A stretch of 64,000 nt of DNA from Mobilicoccus pelagius NBRC 104925 (lineage in GTDB: Bacteria > Actinomycetota > Actinomycetes > Actinomycetales > Dermatophilaceae), in assembly GCF_000247995.1 (NCBI RefSeq), contig NZ_BAFE01000058.1:1-64000 (forward strand), written 5' to 3'. Both the position numbers and the translations under genes were made by a program. This document shows positions 17,401 through 28,216 of the stretch, in pieces. Below the pieces are notes generated by a model, which was not told the DNA's origin, ran no database searches, and worked only from the letters and a program-made list of their open reading frames with translations. How positions within the stretch are numbered: the first letter of the stretch is position 1; each line of letters opens with the position of its first letter.

Positions 17401-17954
17401 CCTCTGCTCCTCACGGCCCCCGCCGCCGCGCCCCCTCGACGAGGGCGTGGTGCGGGGGCCGTCGTCGTGAGGCCCTCCTCGAGGAGGAGGCGGGTGCGGT
17501 AGGGGATGACCCGCCGCAGGTAGACGCTCGTGCGGGTGCGGAGGATGCCGGGGCAGAGGCGGATCTCCTCGCTCACCCGGTAGAGGTCGTCGGGGTCGCG
17601 GGCGACGACCCGGCAGAGGAGGTCGGTCTCGCCGGCCGGGGCGAAGCACTCGAGGACCTCGGGGATGCGGGCGAGGGCCGCGCAGGCGTCGTCGATGTGG
17701 TGCTGATCGAGCTCGGCGGAGACCATCGCGCTGAGGGGGCGGCCGAGGGCGGCGGGATCGATGCGCGTGCTGTGCGCGCGGAGCAGCCCGTCGCGTTGAT
17801 ACCGCTCGAGGCGGGACTGCACGGTGCCGCGGGCGAGGCCCGCCCGGTCGGCGAGGGTGAGGACGGTCGCGCGGGGGTCGTCGTCGAGGGTGGCGAGGAG
17901 GCGCCGGTCGATCTCGTCGAGGCGAGCGCCGTGGGGGGTGACGTCGTCGGGCAC
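17388..17954 (-). CDS. Lrp/AsnC-family transcriptional regulator
   Basis: A 188-residue regulator. The N-terminal helix-turn-helix (RRLLATLDDDPRATVLTLADRAG, then RGTVQSRLERYQRDGLL) is about residues 12-60. The C-terminal RAM/AsnC ligand-binding domain follows, with VLECFAPAGETDLLCRVVARD. A non-conserved Ala/Arg tail extends the protein beyond the usual 150-165 residues and contains the terminator of the convergent arf operon. Such regulators sense amino acids and usually control a divergent gene. The divergent side here is about 435 bases with no supported gene before copZ. ATG at 17954, with GGAGGAA close by upstream. Confidence 0.88.
   Translation of the reverse strand: MPDDVTPHGARLDEIDRRLLATLDDDPRATVLTLADRAGLARGTVQSRLERYQRDGLLRAHSTRIDPAALGRPLSAMVSAELDQHHIDDACAALARIPEVLECFAPAGETDLLCRVVARDPDDLYRVSEEIRLCPGILRTRTSVYLRRVIPYRTRLLLEEGLTTTAPAPRPRRGGAAAGAVRSRGQRS
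17413..17462 (+). terminator. arf operon terminator inside the lrp-type gene
   Basis: ACGGCCCCCGC and GCGGGGGCCGT form a perfect 11-bp stem with a 28-base loop, 12 bases after the arfC-like stop. It is embedded in the coding tail of the opposing regulator. Confidence 0.6.
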
Positions 17955-18011
17955 GGGGTTCCTCCGTCAGATGGATCACGGATGACGGTCGTCATCGGGC
18001 CGTCGTGGTCA

Positions 18012-18076
18012 TTCTGATCAATTATCGCAGGAGTGTTTGCACGGTGTGCGGAAAGGTGCTTCTCTGGTGATCAGAA
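18012..18076 (-). promoter_or_regulatory. possible Lrp operator pair
   Basis: TTCTGATCA at 18012-18020 and its exact reverse complement TGATCAGAA at 18068-18076 lie in the lrp upstream region. The first overlaps an AT-rich TGATCAATTATCG that could hold the -10 of the regulator promoter. Paired sites of this kind fit autoregulation by Lrp-type proteins, but this is inferred. Confidence 0.3.
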
Positions 18077-18189
18077 AGACGGGGACGGCGCTCACGAGGC
18101 GCCCGAGCCGGCGCCCTTCGCTCGTCTCACGAGGACGTCCCGGGGGTTGTGGCGACGACACCATCGACGCCGAGCGCACCATATCGACG

Positions 18190-18224
18190 GACGGGCCCGC
18201 ACACGACCGGTGTGCGGGCCCGTC
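18190..18224. terminator. strong hairpin upstream of the cop promoter
   Basis: ACGGGCCCGCACAC pairs perfectly with GTGTGCGGGCCCGT around a 5-base loop. No forward gene precedes it, so it either insulates the cop promoter or ends an unrecognised transcript from 18030-18190. Confidence 0.6.
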
Positions 18225-18297
18225 GGCGTCTCCGAGGGGTCACCCCGCAGGGGCGCCCTGGGGTCATCCGGGAGTCCGCTCCCGGCCCCGGAGGGAA

Positions 18298-18312
18298 TAC
18301 CCCTGGGGGGTA
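18298..18312. promoter_or_regulatory. CsoR-type copper operator
   Basis: TACCCC-TGG-GGGGTA is a perfect inverted repeat with a G/C core, the form expected for CsoR operators (TACCC...GGGTA). It lies about 78 bases upstream of the copZ start, where it would overlap a promoter. CsoR encoded at 21141 is the obvious ligand: apo-CsoR would repress and Cu(I)-bound CsoR would release. Confidence 0.8.
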
Positions 18313-18389
18313 GTCTGTTGCAGAAGGCGGGGGCGGACGCGGTCGCGCATCCGCCCCCGGACCACCGCCCCAGCACCCGAGGAGTCGAG

Positions 18390-18593
18390 ATGGCCACCGC
18401 CACCTACACCGTCACCGGCATGACCTGCGAGCACTGCGTCGCCTCCGTCAAGGAGGAGGTCGGCGAGATTCCCGGCGTCACCGGCGTCGACGTCGACCTC
18501 GCGAGCGGCCGCCTCGACGTGACGAGCGAGGGCGACGTCGACCGCTCCGCCGTCGAGTCCGCGGTCACCGAGGCGGGCTACCAGCTCTCCTGA
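18390..18593 (+). CDS. copZ: copper chaperone CopZ
   Basis: A 67-residue heavy-metal-associated domain with the Cu(I) motif MTCEHC (C13, C16) in the first loop and the full ferredoxin-like fold ending AVTEAGYQLS. It binds Cu(I) in the cytoplasm and passes it to CopA. ATG 18390 is preceded by GAGGAG. It is the first gene after the CsoR box; copA follows after 206 bases that include a hairpin. Confidence 0.93.
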   Translation: MATATYTVTGMTCEHCVASVKEEVGEIPGVTGVDVDLASGRLDVTSEGDVDRSAVESAVTEAGYQLS

Positions 18594-18677
18594 GCCGCGC
18601 GGGGATCCCGCGCATCCCCGCCTCTGCGGCGCTCCCGCCGAATCGGATCTCCCCGCCACCCCCGGGTGGCCCGTCGA

Positions 18678-18701
18678 GCCCGGCCGTCGTCACGGCCGGG
18701 C
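18678..18701 (+). terminator. hairpin between copZ and copA
   Basis: GCCCGGCCGT and ACGGCCGGGC form a perfect 10-bp stem with a 4-base loop, 85 bases after the copZ stop. It may partly terminate transcription so that the chaperone is made in excess over the pump, or stabilise the copZ 3' end. Confidence 0.65.
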
Positions 18702-18799
18702 CTCGTCGTCCCACGTGCCCGGCCCGTCTCCTGTGACGTGGCCCGGGCGCACCCCGCCCGCTCTCGCGGGCTCCCTCTCGACCGGCAAGGACGTGACGT

Positions 18800-21151
18800 A
18801 TGACGACGGACACCACGGCCGGGACGCGCCCCGGTGACGGTGCGCCGACCGAGCTCCAGGACATCGAGCTGGCCGTCGCGGGCATGACGTGTGCCTCGTG
18901 CGCCAACCGCATCCAGCGCAAGCTCAACAAGCTCGACGGGGTCACCGCGAGCGTCAACTACGCCACCGAGAAGGCGAAGGTGAGCTACCCGGCCGAGACG
19001 GTGACGCCGGAGACGCTCGTCGAGACGATCGAGGCCGCCGGGTACGGCGCCACGCTGCCGCCGCCGCCGGCGGCGGACACGCCCGCGGCCGCGGACCCGG
19101 CCGCGGACTCGGCCGCCCCCGAGGACGCCCACCTCGCCTCACTGCGGCAGCGGTTGTGGGTGTCCGCCGCGCTGTCGATCCCCGTCGTCGTCCTCGCGAT
19201 GGTGCCGGCGTGGCAGTTCACGTACTGGCAGTGGCTCTCGCTCACCCTCGCCGCCCCCGTCGTCGTGTGGGGGGCGTGGCCGTTCCACCGCGCCGCGTTC
19301 ACCAACCTGCGTCACGGCGCGACGACGATGGACACGCTCATCTCGATGGGCACCCTCGCCGCGTTCGGCTGGTCGCTGTACGCCCTGTTCCTCGGCGACG
19401 CCGGGGTGCCGGGCATGCGGCACGGCTTCGAGATGACCGTCCACCCCGGCCACGGCGGCGCGTCGAACATCTACCTCGAGGCGGCCGTCGCGGTGACGAC
19501 GTTCCTCCTCGGCGGTCGTTACTTCGAGGCGCGGTCGCGTCGCGCCGCGGGTGCCGCCCTGCGGGCCCTCTTCGACATGGGTGCCAAGGAGGCCGTCGTC
19601 CTCCGTGACGGACGCGAGCAGCGCGTCCCCGTCTCGGCGCTCGTCGTCGACGACCGGTTCGTCGTCCGCCCCGGCGAGACGATCGCGACCGACGGTGTGG
19701 TCGAGTCCGGCGCTTCCGCCGTCGACGCCTCGATGCTCACGGGGGAGTCCGTGCCCGTCGACGTCACCGAGGGTGACGCCGTGACGGGGGCGACCGTCAA
19801 CGTCGGTGGGCGTCTCGTCGTCCGGGCGACCCGCGTCGGCGCCGACACCCAGCTCGCCCGCATGGCGAAGATGGTCGAGGACGCCCAGTCGGGCAAGGCC
19901 GACGTGCAACGGCTCGCCGACCGCATCTCCGGCGTGTTCGTGCCGATCGTCCTCGTCCTCGCGCTCGTCACGCTCCTCGCCTGGCTCCTCACCGGCGGAG
20001 GCGCGGCGGCGGCGTTCACCTCCGCGGTCGCCGTCCTCATCATCGCGTGCCCGTGCGCGCTCGGCCTCGCCACGCCGATGGCGCTGCTCGTCGGCACCGG
20101 CCGTGGCGCCCAGCTCGGCATCCTCATCAAGGGCCCCGAGGTGCTCGAGTCGACCCGCCGCGTCGACACCGTCGTCCTCGACAAGACCGGCACGGTGACG
20201 ACGGGCCGCATGGCGCTCGCGGGCGTCTCCGCGGTGGCGGGGGAGGGTCCCGACGTCGTCCTCCACGTCGCCGGCAGCCTCGAGCACGCCTCGGAGCACC
20301 CCATCGCCCGCGCCGTCGCCGACGCCGCGCTCGAGGCCTCCCCCTCGGGGCTCCTCCCCGTCGACGGCTTCGAGAACGTCCCCGGTCAGGGGGTGCGCGG
20401 CCGGATCGTCCGCGACGGGCGTGAGCTTGACGTCCTCGCCGGTCGATCCGAGCTCCTCTTCGACGCGCGGTACGTGCTGCCGGACGACGTCGACGCCGCC
20501 CTCCGCCGTGCCCGCGACGACGGGGCCACGGCGATCGTCGTCGGCTGGGACGGCCGCGCCCGCGGGGTGCTCACCGTCACCGACACCGTCAAGGAGACGA
20601 GCGCGGAGGCGGTGGCGATGGTCCGCGACCTCGGCCTCACGCCCGTGCTCCTCACCGGCGACAACGAGACCGTCGCGCGCACCGTCGCCGCCGAGGTCGG
20701 CATCGACGAGGTCGTCGCCGGTGTCCTCCCCGAGGGCAAGGTCGACGTCGTCCGCGATCTCCAGGAGCACGGCCGGGTCGTCGCGATGGTCGGCGACGGC
20801 GTCAACGACGCCGCGGCGCTCGCGCAGGCCGACCTCGGCCTCGCGATGGGCACGGGCACGGATGCGGCCATCGCGGCCGCCGACCTCACGCTCGTCCGCG
20901 GCGACCTCCGGCTCGTCGCCGACGCGATCCGCCTCTCCCGCGCGACGCTCCGCACGATCAAGGTCAACCTCTTCTGGGCGTTCGCCTACAACGTCCTCGC
21001 CCTGCCGCTCGCGGCGTTCGGGCTGCTCAACCCCATGATCGCGGGCGCGGCCATGGCGTTCAGCTCGGTGTTCGTCGTCGCGAACAGCCTCCGGCTACGG
21101 TCGTTCTCCCCCCTCACGCCCTCGGCGGACGAAGCCCTCGATGAGCACTGA
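18800..21151 (+). CDS. copA: Cu(I)-exporting P1B-type ATPase
   Basis: A 783-residue copper efflux ATPase. The N-terminal HMA domain has GMTCASC (C31, C34). Eight membrane segments are expected, with the transport-site CPC motif at C417-P-C419, LTGESVPVD in the actuator domain, the phosphorylated aspartate D461 in DKTGT, HP in ASEHPIA and GDGVND in the hinge. The Cu(I)-specific P1B-1 residues are present: YN in [10 protein letters not shown] and M-x2-SS in MAFSSVFVV. The frame is intact and of normal length. The stop overlaps the csoR start by 11 bases, so translation of the two is coupled. Confidence 0.96.
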   Translation: MTTDTTAGTRPGDGAPTELQDIELAVAGMTCASCANRIQRKLNKLDGVTASVNYATEKAKVSYPAETVTPETLVETIEAAGYGATLPPPPAADTPAAADPAADSAAPEDAHLASLRQRLWVSAALSIPVVVLAMVPAWQFTYWQWLSLTLAAPVVVWGAWPFHRAAFTNLRHGATTMDTLISMGTLAAFGWSLYALFLGDAGVPGMRHGFEMTVHPGHGGASNIYLEAAVAVTTFLLGGRYFEARSRRAAGAALRALFDMGAKEAVVLRDGREQRVPVSALVVDDRFVVRPGETIATDGVVESGASAVDASMLTGESVPVDVTEGDAVTGATVNVGGRLVVRATRVGADTQLARMAKMVEDAQSGKADVQRLADRISGVFVPIVLVLALVTLLAWLLTGGGAAAAFTSAVAVLIIACPCALGLATPMALLVGTGRGAQLGILIKGPEVLESTRRVDTVVLDKTGTVTTGRMALAGVSAVAGEGPDVVLHVAGSLEHASEHPIARAVADAALEASPSGLLPVDGFENVPGQGVRGRIVRDGRELDVLAGRSELLFDARYVLPDDVDAALRRARDDGATAIVVGWDGRARGVLTVTDTVKETSAEAVAMVRDLGLTPVLLTGDNETVARTVAAEVGIDEVVAGVLPEGKVDVVRDLQEHGRVVAMVGDGVNDAAALAQADLGLAMGTGTDAAIAAADLTLVRGDLRLVADAIRLSRATLRTIKVNLFWAFAYNVLALPLAAFGLLNPMIAGAAMAFSSVFVVANSLRLRSFSPLTPSADEALDEH

Positions 21152-21548
21152 CGACGACACCCCCGCCGTGCCTTTCGCCGTGCCCAGCGACGTGCCCGGT
21201 GCCCCCGAGGCGTCGGCAGAGGTGCCCGCCGCCGGGGCCGCCGAGAACGAACCCGCGGGCCCGCACGGCTACGACGAGAACAGGGCGGCCCATCTCGCCC
21301 GGCTCAAGCGCATCGAGGGTCAGGTGCGGGGCATCGCGAAGATGATCGAGGACGACCGGTACTGCATCGACGTCCTCACGCAGGTGTCGGCGGCGACGAG
21401 CGCGCTGCAGTCCGTCGCCCTCGGCCTGCTCGAGGACCACATGGCGCACTGCGTCGTCGCCGCCGCCCGCGAGGGCGGGGAGGAGCAGGAGGTCAAGCTC
21501 CGGGAGGTCTCCGACGCGATCGCCCGGCTCGTGCGTTCGGGGCGCTGA
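21141..21548 (+). CDS. csoR: copper-sensing repressor CsoR
   Basis: A 135-residue DUF156/CsoR protein. After an acidic Ala/Pro-rich tail of about 45 residues, the four-helix core shows [16 protein letters not shown] and the Cu(I) ligand set C75 (DDRYCIDVL), H100 and C104 (HMAHC), the canonical W-X-Y fingerprint. It represses the cop operon until Cu(I) binds. Placing the repressor last in the operon it controls is usual for CsoR. Confidence 0.95.
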   Translation: MSTDDDTPAVPFAVPSDVPGAPEASAEVPAAGAAENEPAGPHGYDENRAAHLARLKRIEGQVRGIAKMIEDDRYCIDVLTQVSAATSALQSVALGLLEDHMAHCVVAAAREGGEEQEVKLREVSDAIARLVRSGR

Positions 21549-21628
21549 CCTGCGGCGTCGGCGTGAGAGCACCTGTGACATCGGCATCGACGAGTTTGTC
21601 GGGGGCAGGCCGGGGGAAAGGGCGTGAC

Positions 21629-22288
21629 ATGAGTACCGACACGGCGACCCCGTTCCTCGGCCGTCGGCGCGCGTTCCGTGCCGCTGCCGCTGCCACCGTC
21701 CTCGGCGCCACCCTCGTCGGGTGTGGCTCGAACGACGAGCAGCCCGCGCAGCAGCAGCCGGCCCCGGTCGAGACGACGACCGTCACGGCGACGAACGAGC
21801 CCGCACCGTCGCAGTCCGCGTCCGCGCAGGGCACGAACAACCCCGTGAAGAAGGACGTCGCGGGCTCGACCGACCTCGTCTACACCGCGCTCGCCACCGC
21901 GACGGGCAGCCTCGCGGGTGGCAAGGCGGTCGAGTACGACTTCGAGGACACGAGCCCCGAGGTCACGGTGAGCGACGGCCAGAAGGCCCAGAAGATCACG
22001 CTCGCCACCGACGGCACGACCGTCGAGAAGACGAAGGACGAGAGCGTCGACAAGGACGACAAGGCGGACATCGCCGCCGCGACCGTCGACATGAAGCAGG
22101 CGATGGAGGCCGCGCTCAAGGCGGTCCCCGGCGTGCCGAAGTCGGCCGAGCTCGACCGCGACCACAAGGCCGTCCGCTCCGACGTCGTCGGCTGGGACAT
22201 CAAGATCGTCGACGCGAACGACAAGGAGCACGAGGTCGTCGTCGACGCTGCTACGGGCGAGGTCCTCGAGAAGAACATCGACCACTGA
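21629..22288 (+). CDS. PepSY-domain lipoprotein
   Basis: A 219-residue exported lipoprotein. Three arginines precede a hydrophobic stretch and a lipobox LVGC with C32 as the lipidated cysteine; the RRR start could also suit Tat export. A Thr/Gln/Pro-rich linker leads to two PepSY-like modules, the second ending VVVDAATGEVLEKNIDH. PepSY proteins are thought to act as extracytoplasmic inhibitors or chaperones. It begins 80 bases after csoR on the same strand, so a copper-linked envelope role is possible but unproven. ATG 21629 is preceded by GGGGGAAAGG. Confidence 0.8.
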   Translation: MSTDTATPFLGRRRAFRAAAAATVLGATLVGCGSNDEQPAQQQPAPVETTTVTATNEPAPSQSASAQGTNNPVKKDVAGSTDLVYTALATATGSLAGGKAVEYDFEDTSPEVTVSDGQKAQKITLATDGTTVEKTKDESVDKDDKADIAAATVDMKQAMEAALKAVPGVPKSAELDRDHKAVRSDVVGWDIKIVDANDKEHEVVVDAATGEVLEKNIDH

Positions 22289-22410
22289 ATCGACCCCCGA
22301 CCCGTCGAACGATCCCGGTCGACCGCCGAGCGTCCTTCGGCCATCGATGCGCCGACGCCCCGGCCCGCTCCACGGGCCGCGGCCTGGGCGTACCGGGGAA
22401 GGTCGACCCC

Positions 22411-22965
22411 TTGTGTGCTCCACCCGTCGCGGCGAGCGCGGTGTCGCTGTGCCTCACGGCTGCGCTCGTCACGCTCGCCCCGGCCGTGACCGGCGGGACC
22501 GCCGCGGTCGACGCGCCCTCGTCGTTCCTCCTCCTGGCCCTCGGCGTCGTGCTCGTCAGCGGTGTCACGCTGCTCGCGTTCGCCCTCGCGCTGCTCCTCG
22601 CCCGGGCGGCCGCACCACCGAGGCGGCATGGCCCGCACCGGCGAACGACGCGGTCGGCGTGCGCCGCGTCAGTCCGGCAGGACGTGACGGAGGCGGCGGG
22701 CGGCGGCCTCGGGGTCGTGGGACTCGGTGATCTCGCGGACGACGACGACACGAGTCGCGCCCGCGTCGACGACCTCCCCGATCGTCTCGTGGGAGACCCC
22801 ACCGATCGCGAACCACGGCGTCTCCGTGCCGGATTCTGCTGCGGCGCGGACGAGGTCGAGGCCGACACCCGGACGGCCCGGCTTCGTCGGCGTCGCCCAG
22901 ATCGGCCCCGTGCAGAAGTAGTCGACGTCCGGCTCGGCGAGGGCCGCGGCGAGCTGCTCCGGTGA
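22411..22965 (+). CDS. doubtful two-helix membrane ORF, antisense to thiE
   Basis: From TTG 22411, with GGGGAAGG eight bases upstream, the frame encodes two clear hydrophobic segments ([17 protein letters not shown] and [20 protein letters not shown]) within 65 residues. It then loses hydrophobic pattern and runs about 300 bases antisense through thiE before a stop. The first part looks like a genuine small membrane protein, the second like shadow sequence. Either a real stop has been lost or this is a gene remnant. I would not name a function. Confidence 0.3.
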   Translation: MCAPPVAASAVSLCLTAALVTLAPAVTGGTAAVDAPSSFLLLALGVVLVSGVTLLAFALALLLARAAAPPRRHGPHRRTTRSACAASVRQDVTEAAGGGLGVVGLGDLADDDDTSRARVDDLPDRLVGDPTDREPRRLRAGFCCGADEVEADTRTARLRRRRPDRPRAEVVDVRLGEGRGELLR

Positions 22966-23319
22966 GTGCGTCGAGAGCCCGACTACGGCGTCCGGGCAGA
23001 ACCGCCGCACCTGCGCGGGCGTGAGGTCGTCCTGCCCGACGTGGAGCACGTCCACCCCGGCGAGGGCGGCGACGTCGGCCCGGTCGTTCGCCGCGACGAG
23101 CGCCTCTGCGGCGCGGGCCTCCTCGGCGACGATCTCGAGCGCGGCGAGCTCCTGCGCGGCCTCGATGCCCTTCTCGCGGATCTGCACGATGTCCACCCCG
23201 CCCGCGAACGCGGCCCGTACGAACCCGCGCAGGTCGCCCCGCTCCGCGCGGGTGTCGGTGCAGAGGTAGAGGCGGGAGGCGGCGAGGCGTTCACGCACGG
23301 CCTGCGAAGTCGTCGTCAT
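22669..23319 (-). CDS. thiE: thiamine-phosphate synthase
   Basis: A 216-residue TIM-barrel enzyme that joins HMP pyrophosphate to thiazole phosphate to make thiamine phosphate. Visible motifs are LYLCTDTR at strand 1, [37 protein letters not shown], the phosphate loop [19 protein letters not shown] and [15 protein letters not shown]. Length is normal. It is divergent from the TPP riboswitch and thiO, so its own leader (20-odd bases before the aptamer region on the other strand) lacks the riboswitch and it may be regulated differently from the thiazole genes. Confidence 0.95.
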   Translation of the reverse strand: MTTTSQAVRERLAASRLYLCTDTRAERGDLRGFVRAAFAGGVDIVQIREKGIEAAQELAALEIVAEEARAAEALVAANDRADVAALAGVDVLHVGQDDLTPAQVRRFCPDAVVGLSTHSPEQLAAALAEPDVDYFCTGPIWATPTKPGRPGVGLDLVRAAAESGTETPWFAIGGVSHETIGEVVDAGATRVVVVREITESHDPEAAARRLRHVLPD

Positions 23320-23341
23320 GCCTCGGTACGCTAGTCGCGTT

Positions 23342-23427
23342 CCGCGGGAGCCTCACGCCGAGGCTGAGAGGACGAGTCGACGTCGACCGCCCGAACCCGA
23401 TACGCGTCACACCGTCGGAGGGAGGGA
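23342..23427 (+). promoter_or_regulatory. TPP riboswitch (thi box)
   Basis: The aptamer landmarks appear in order: CGCGGGAGCC, GGCTGAGAGG (the pyrimidine-sensing J3-2 segment), GACCGCCCGAACCCGAT and CACACCGTCGGAGGGAG, the actinobacterial form of the pyrophosphate-sensing arm. The 3' strand runs straight into GGAGGGAGG, the ribosome site of thiO, whose ATG is at 23430. With no room for a separate expression platform, TPP binding most likely blocks translation initiation directly. Confidence 0.9.
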
Positions 23428-23429
23428 CG

Positions 23430-24613
23430 ATGCGCATCATCGTCGTCGGCGCGGGCATCATCGGGCTCGCCACCGCGTGGCGGCTGCACCGCGACGGGCA
23501 CGAGGTCACGCTCCTCGACCCGGCGCCCGCCGGCGGCGCCACCCACGCCGCGGGCGGCATGCTCACCCCCGTCGGCGAGGCCTTCCACGGCGAGGACGAC
23601 CTCACCGCCCTCCTCCTCGCCTCCTCGCAGCGCTACCCGGAGTTCGTCGCCGACGTCGCCGCCCACCTGCCCGAGGGCACCCCGACGGGGTACGTCACCT
23701 CCGGCACCCTCATCTGCGGCGCCGACGCCGCCGACCGCGGTCACCTGGCCGACCTCCACGCCCTCTGCCTCCGCCTCGGCCTGCGCATCGAGGCCCTCAC
23801 CACCCGCGAGGCCCGCCGCCTCGAACCGCTCCTCGGACCCCGCCTCACCTGCGCGTTCCTCGCCCCCGACGACCACCAGGTCGACCCCCGACTCCTCGCC
23901 GCCGCCCTCCTCACCGCACTCCGCGGCGCAGGCGTGAGGATCGTCGAGGACGCCGCCACACGTGTGCGTGCCGGTGGCCGCCCGCACGTCGTCACCGCCT
24001 CGGGGGAGACCCTCGACGGGGACGCCGTCGTCGTCGCGGCCGGGCTCGGCGCGGCCGATCTCACGCACGACCTCACACATGACCTTGGGGGCCCCGACCT
24101 GCGCGGCGTCCTCCGCCCGGTCCACGGCGAGGTGATCCGACTCATCGCCCCGCCGCACCTCGCGTCCCACCTCACCCACACCGTGCGCGGCCTCGTCGAG
24201 GGGCGCCCCGTCTACCTCATCCCTCGCGGCGACGGCCGCGTGCTCCTCGGCGCGACCGCCCGGGAGGACGACGAACGCCGCGTCCTCGCCGGTGGGGTGC
24301 ACGACCTCCTCGTCGACGCGGTGCGTCTCGTGCCCGCCGTGCGGGAGTTCGCCGTCGAGGAGGTCCTCGCCCGCGCCCGCCCCGGCACGCCGGACAACGC
24401 ACCGCTCGTCGGGCCCGTCGCGCCGGGGGTGCTCGTCGCGACCGGCCTGTTCCGCCACGGGATCCTCCTCGCCCCGCTCACCGCCGACCTCGTCGCCGCG
24501 CACCTGCGTCGCCTCGCGGGGGCGGACCGGCCCGACGACGCCGACCTCCTCGCGCTCGCCGCGCCCACCGACCCCCACCGCTTCTCCCGCTCCACCGCCG
24601 GAAAGGACACGCC

Positions 24614-24617
<4 letters not shown>
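23430..24617 (+). CDS. thiO: glycine oxidase ThiO
   Basis: A 395-residue FAD-dependent amine oxidase. The dinucleotide motif VVGAGIIGLATAWRL is at residues 5-19, HAAGGMLTPVGEAF follows as in ThiO, and the C-terminal FAD-binding GTPDNAPLVGPV closes the fold. It oxidises glycine to iminoglycine, the C-N donor for the thiazole ring. It is the first gene after the TPP riboswitch and overlaps thiS by four bases (ATGA). Confidence 0.93.
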
Positions 24618-26909
<2,292 letters not shown>

Positions 26910-26996
26910 CCGCCCCCACCTCCCTCGGACGACGTCATCGATGACGTCATCCGGGTGGGAGCGGCCCGGGACGGGCGGGAACGGCGGGAGACGGGC

Positions 26997-27031
26997 GAGG
27001 GCCCGCACCCCCGGTGGGATGCGGGCCCTCG
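26997..27031. terminator. terminator between thi operon and secreted-protein gene
   Basis: GAGGGCCCGCA pairs with TGCGGGCCCTC around a 13-base loop between two convergent genes and can stop transcription from both sides. Confidence 0.85.
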
Positions 27032-27058
27032 GTCGACGTCGTGACGAGGCGCGGGGTG

Positions 27059-28216
27059 TCAGCCCTTCCAAGCCTGAATGGTCGTCGTGCCACCCTTCTT
27101 CGTCGCCGCCCACACCATCGACGTGCCGGGCTCGACGGCCATGGCGAGGGTCTTGTCGCCGGGGTCACCCGCGACGAGCTTCTCCGCACCCGCCTTCGTG
27201 CGGATGCCGAAGGTGCCCTGCACGACGGGCTTGCCGGTCGGCGTGTAATCGTCGCCTCCGACGACGATGTTGCCGTTGGCCAAGAGCGCCGCAGAACCGA
27301 CGGCCCACCGCGTGGTGCACTGCTGCTCACCGGTGCCCTTGATCCACACCTTGCAGAGTCCGCCGCGAGTCGACCCGAGGCTGCGGGCGGATCTGCCCAG
27401 CGAGACCTGCACGTCGCGGGACGGGACGAGCCAGGCTCCCAGCTCGTTGTACTCGCCCGCACCCTTGAACAGCGTCTGGAACGGCTGGACCCAGCCACCC
27501 CGCTCGAGAACGAACGAGACCTCGCTGTAGGTGGCGTTGTGGGCGATCGGGTTCCACGTCGCGAACCAGCGGCCCCCCGCCTGCGTGAGGTCGGTCGGCC
27601 GGTAGGTCGGGCCGATCTTGGCGTCGATGTCGAGGTCGGCCGGGCGCCCGAGGGACGTCCAGCGGCCGCGGCGCATGCGGAAGATGCCGGTCGTGTCGTG
27701 ACCGCCCGAGAGGCCGACGTAGACGTCGGGGCCGGGCACGTCGTGCACCGTCGTGGCGCGGGCCCCACCCGGGAGGCCCGTACGCGACCAGCGGCGGCCG
27801 TCGAAGTGCCACAGCTGACCGGCGGCGGTGAGCCACACGTCGTTCGCGGCGGAGCCGTGGATCTTGACGCTGCCGTCGGACTCGAGGCGGATCGGCAGTC
27901 GCGTCGTCGACCAGCGGTTGCCGGCCTTGCGCTCGAGCATGACCCGGCCGTTGCCGGCACGCTCGACAAACCACACCTGACCCCGCGCCGGCGACGTCAT
28001 GGCGACGACCTCCGCCACGGCGCGGTGGACCGGCCGGAACCCCGCGGCCGGGCGGTGCGACGGGCGCTTGTGCTGGTGGTGCGAGACGACCTTCGGTCCG
28101 TGTCCCCGGTGGGTCTGCGTCGCGGCCTGCGCAGGCGCCGCCGCGAACGTCGTGGCGGCGGTGGCCGCCGCGAGCGTCACGGCCCCGACCCGACGCATGG
28201 ATGTCCCCGTGTTCAT
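27059..28216 (-). CDS. secreted beta-propeller-like protein of unknown function
   Basis: A 385-residue exported protein: basic start, hydrophobic core AVTLAAATAATTFAAA and signal peptidase site PAQA near residue 31. After a His/Arg-rich linker the mature part is made of repeating strands of the kind VWFVERAGNGRV, VWLTAAGQLWHFDG, VYVGLSGGHD and NIVVGGDDYTP, suggesting a WD40/Kelch-like propeller with about six blades. No catalytic motif is seen. I chose ATG 28216 for its AGGGGAA ribosome site and clean signal peptide; in-frame ATGs lie further upstream (28237-28280). The downstream hairpin is shared with the thi operon. Confidence 0.75.
   Translation of the reverse strand: MNTGTSMRRVGAVTLAAATAATTFAAAPAQAATQTHRGHGPKVVSHHQHKRPSHRPAAGFRPVHRAVAEVVAMTSPARGQVWFVERAGNGRVMLERKAGNRWSTTRLPIRLESDGSVKIHGSAANDVWLTAAGQLWHFDGRRWSRTGLPGGARATTVHDVPGPDVYVGLSGGHDTTGIFRMRRGRWTSLGRPADLDIDAKIGPTYRPTDLTQAGGRWFATWNPIAHNATYSEVSFVLERGGWVQPFQTLFKGAGEYNELGAWLVPSRDVQVSLGRSARSLGSTRGGLCKVWIKGTGEQQCTTRWAVGSAALLANGNIVVGGDDYTPTGKPVVQGTFGIRTKAGAEKLVAGDPGDKTLAMAVEPGTSMVWAATKKGGTTTIQAWKG

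Larger units (their letters stand above)
17955..18389. other. 435-base spacer between lrp-type gene and copZ
   Basis: No supported gene. It contains a likely lrp promoter region (AT-rich at 18010-18030), two oppositely oriented TTCTGATCA sequences, a strong hairpin at 18190-18224 and the CsoR-type palindrome at 18298-18312. A forward frame starting near 18033 is only an upstream extension of the copZ frame. Confidence 0.4.
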
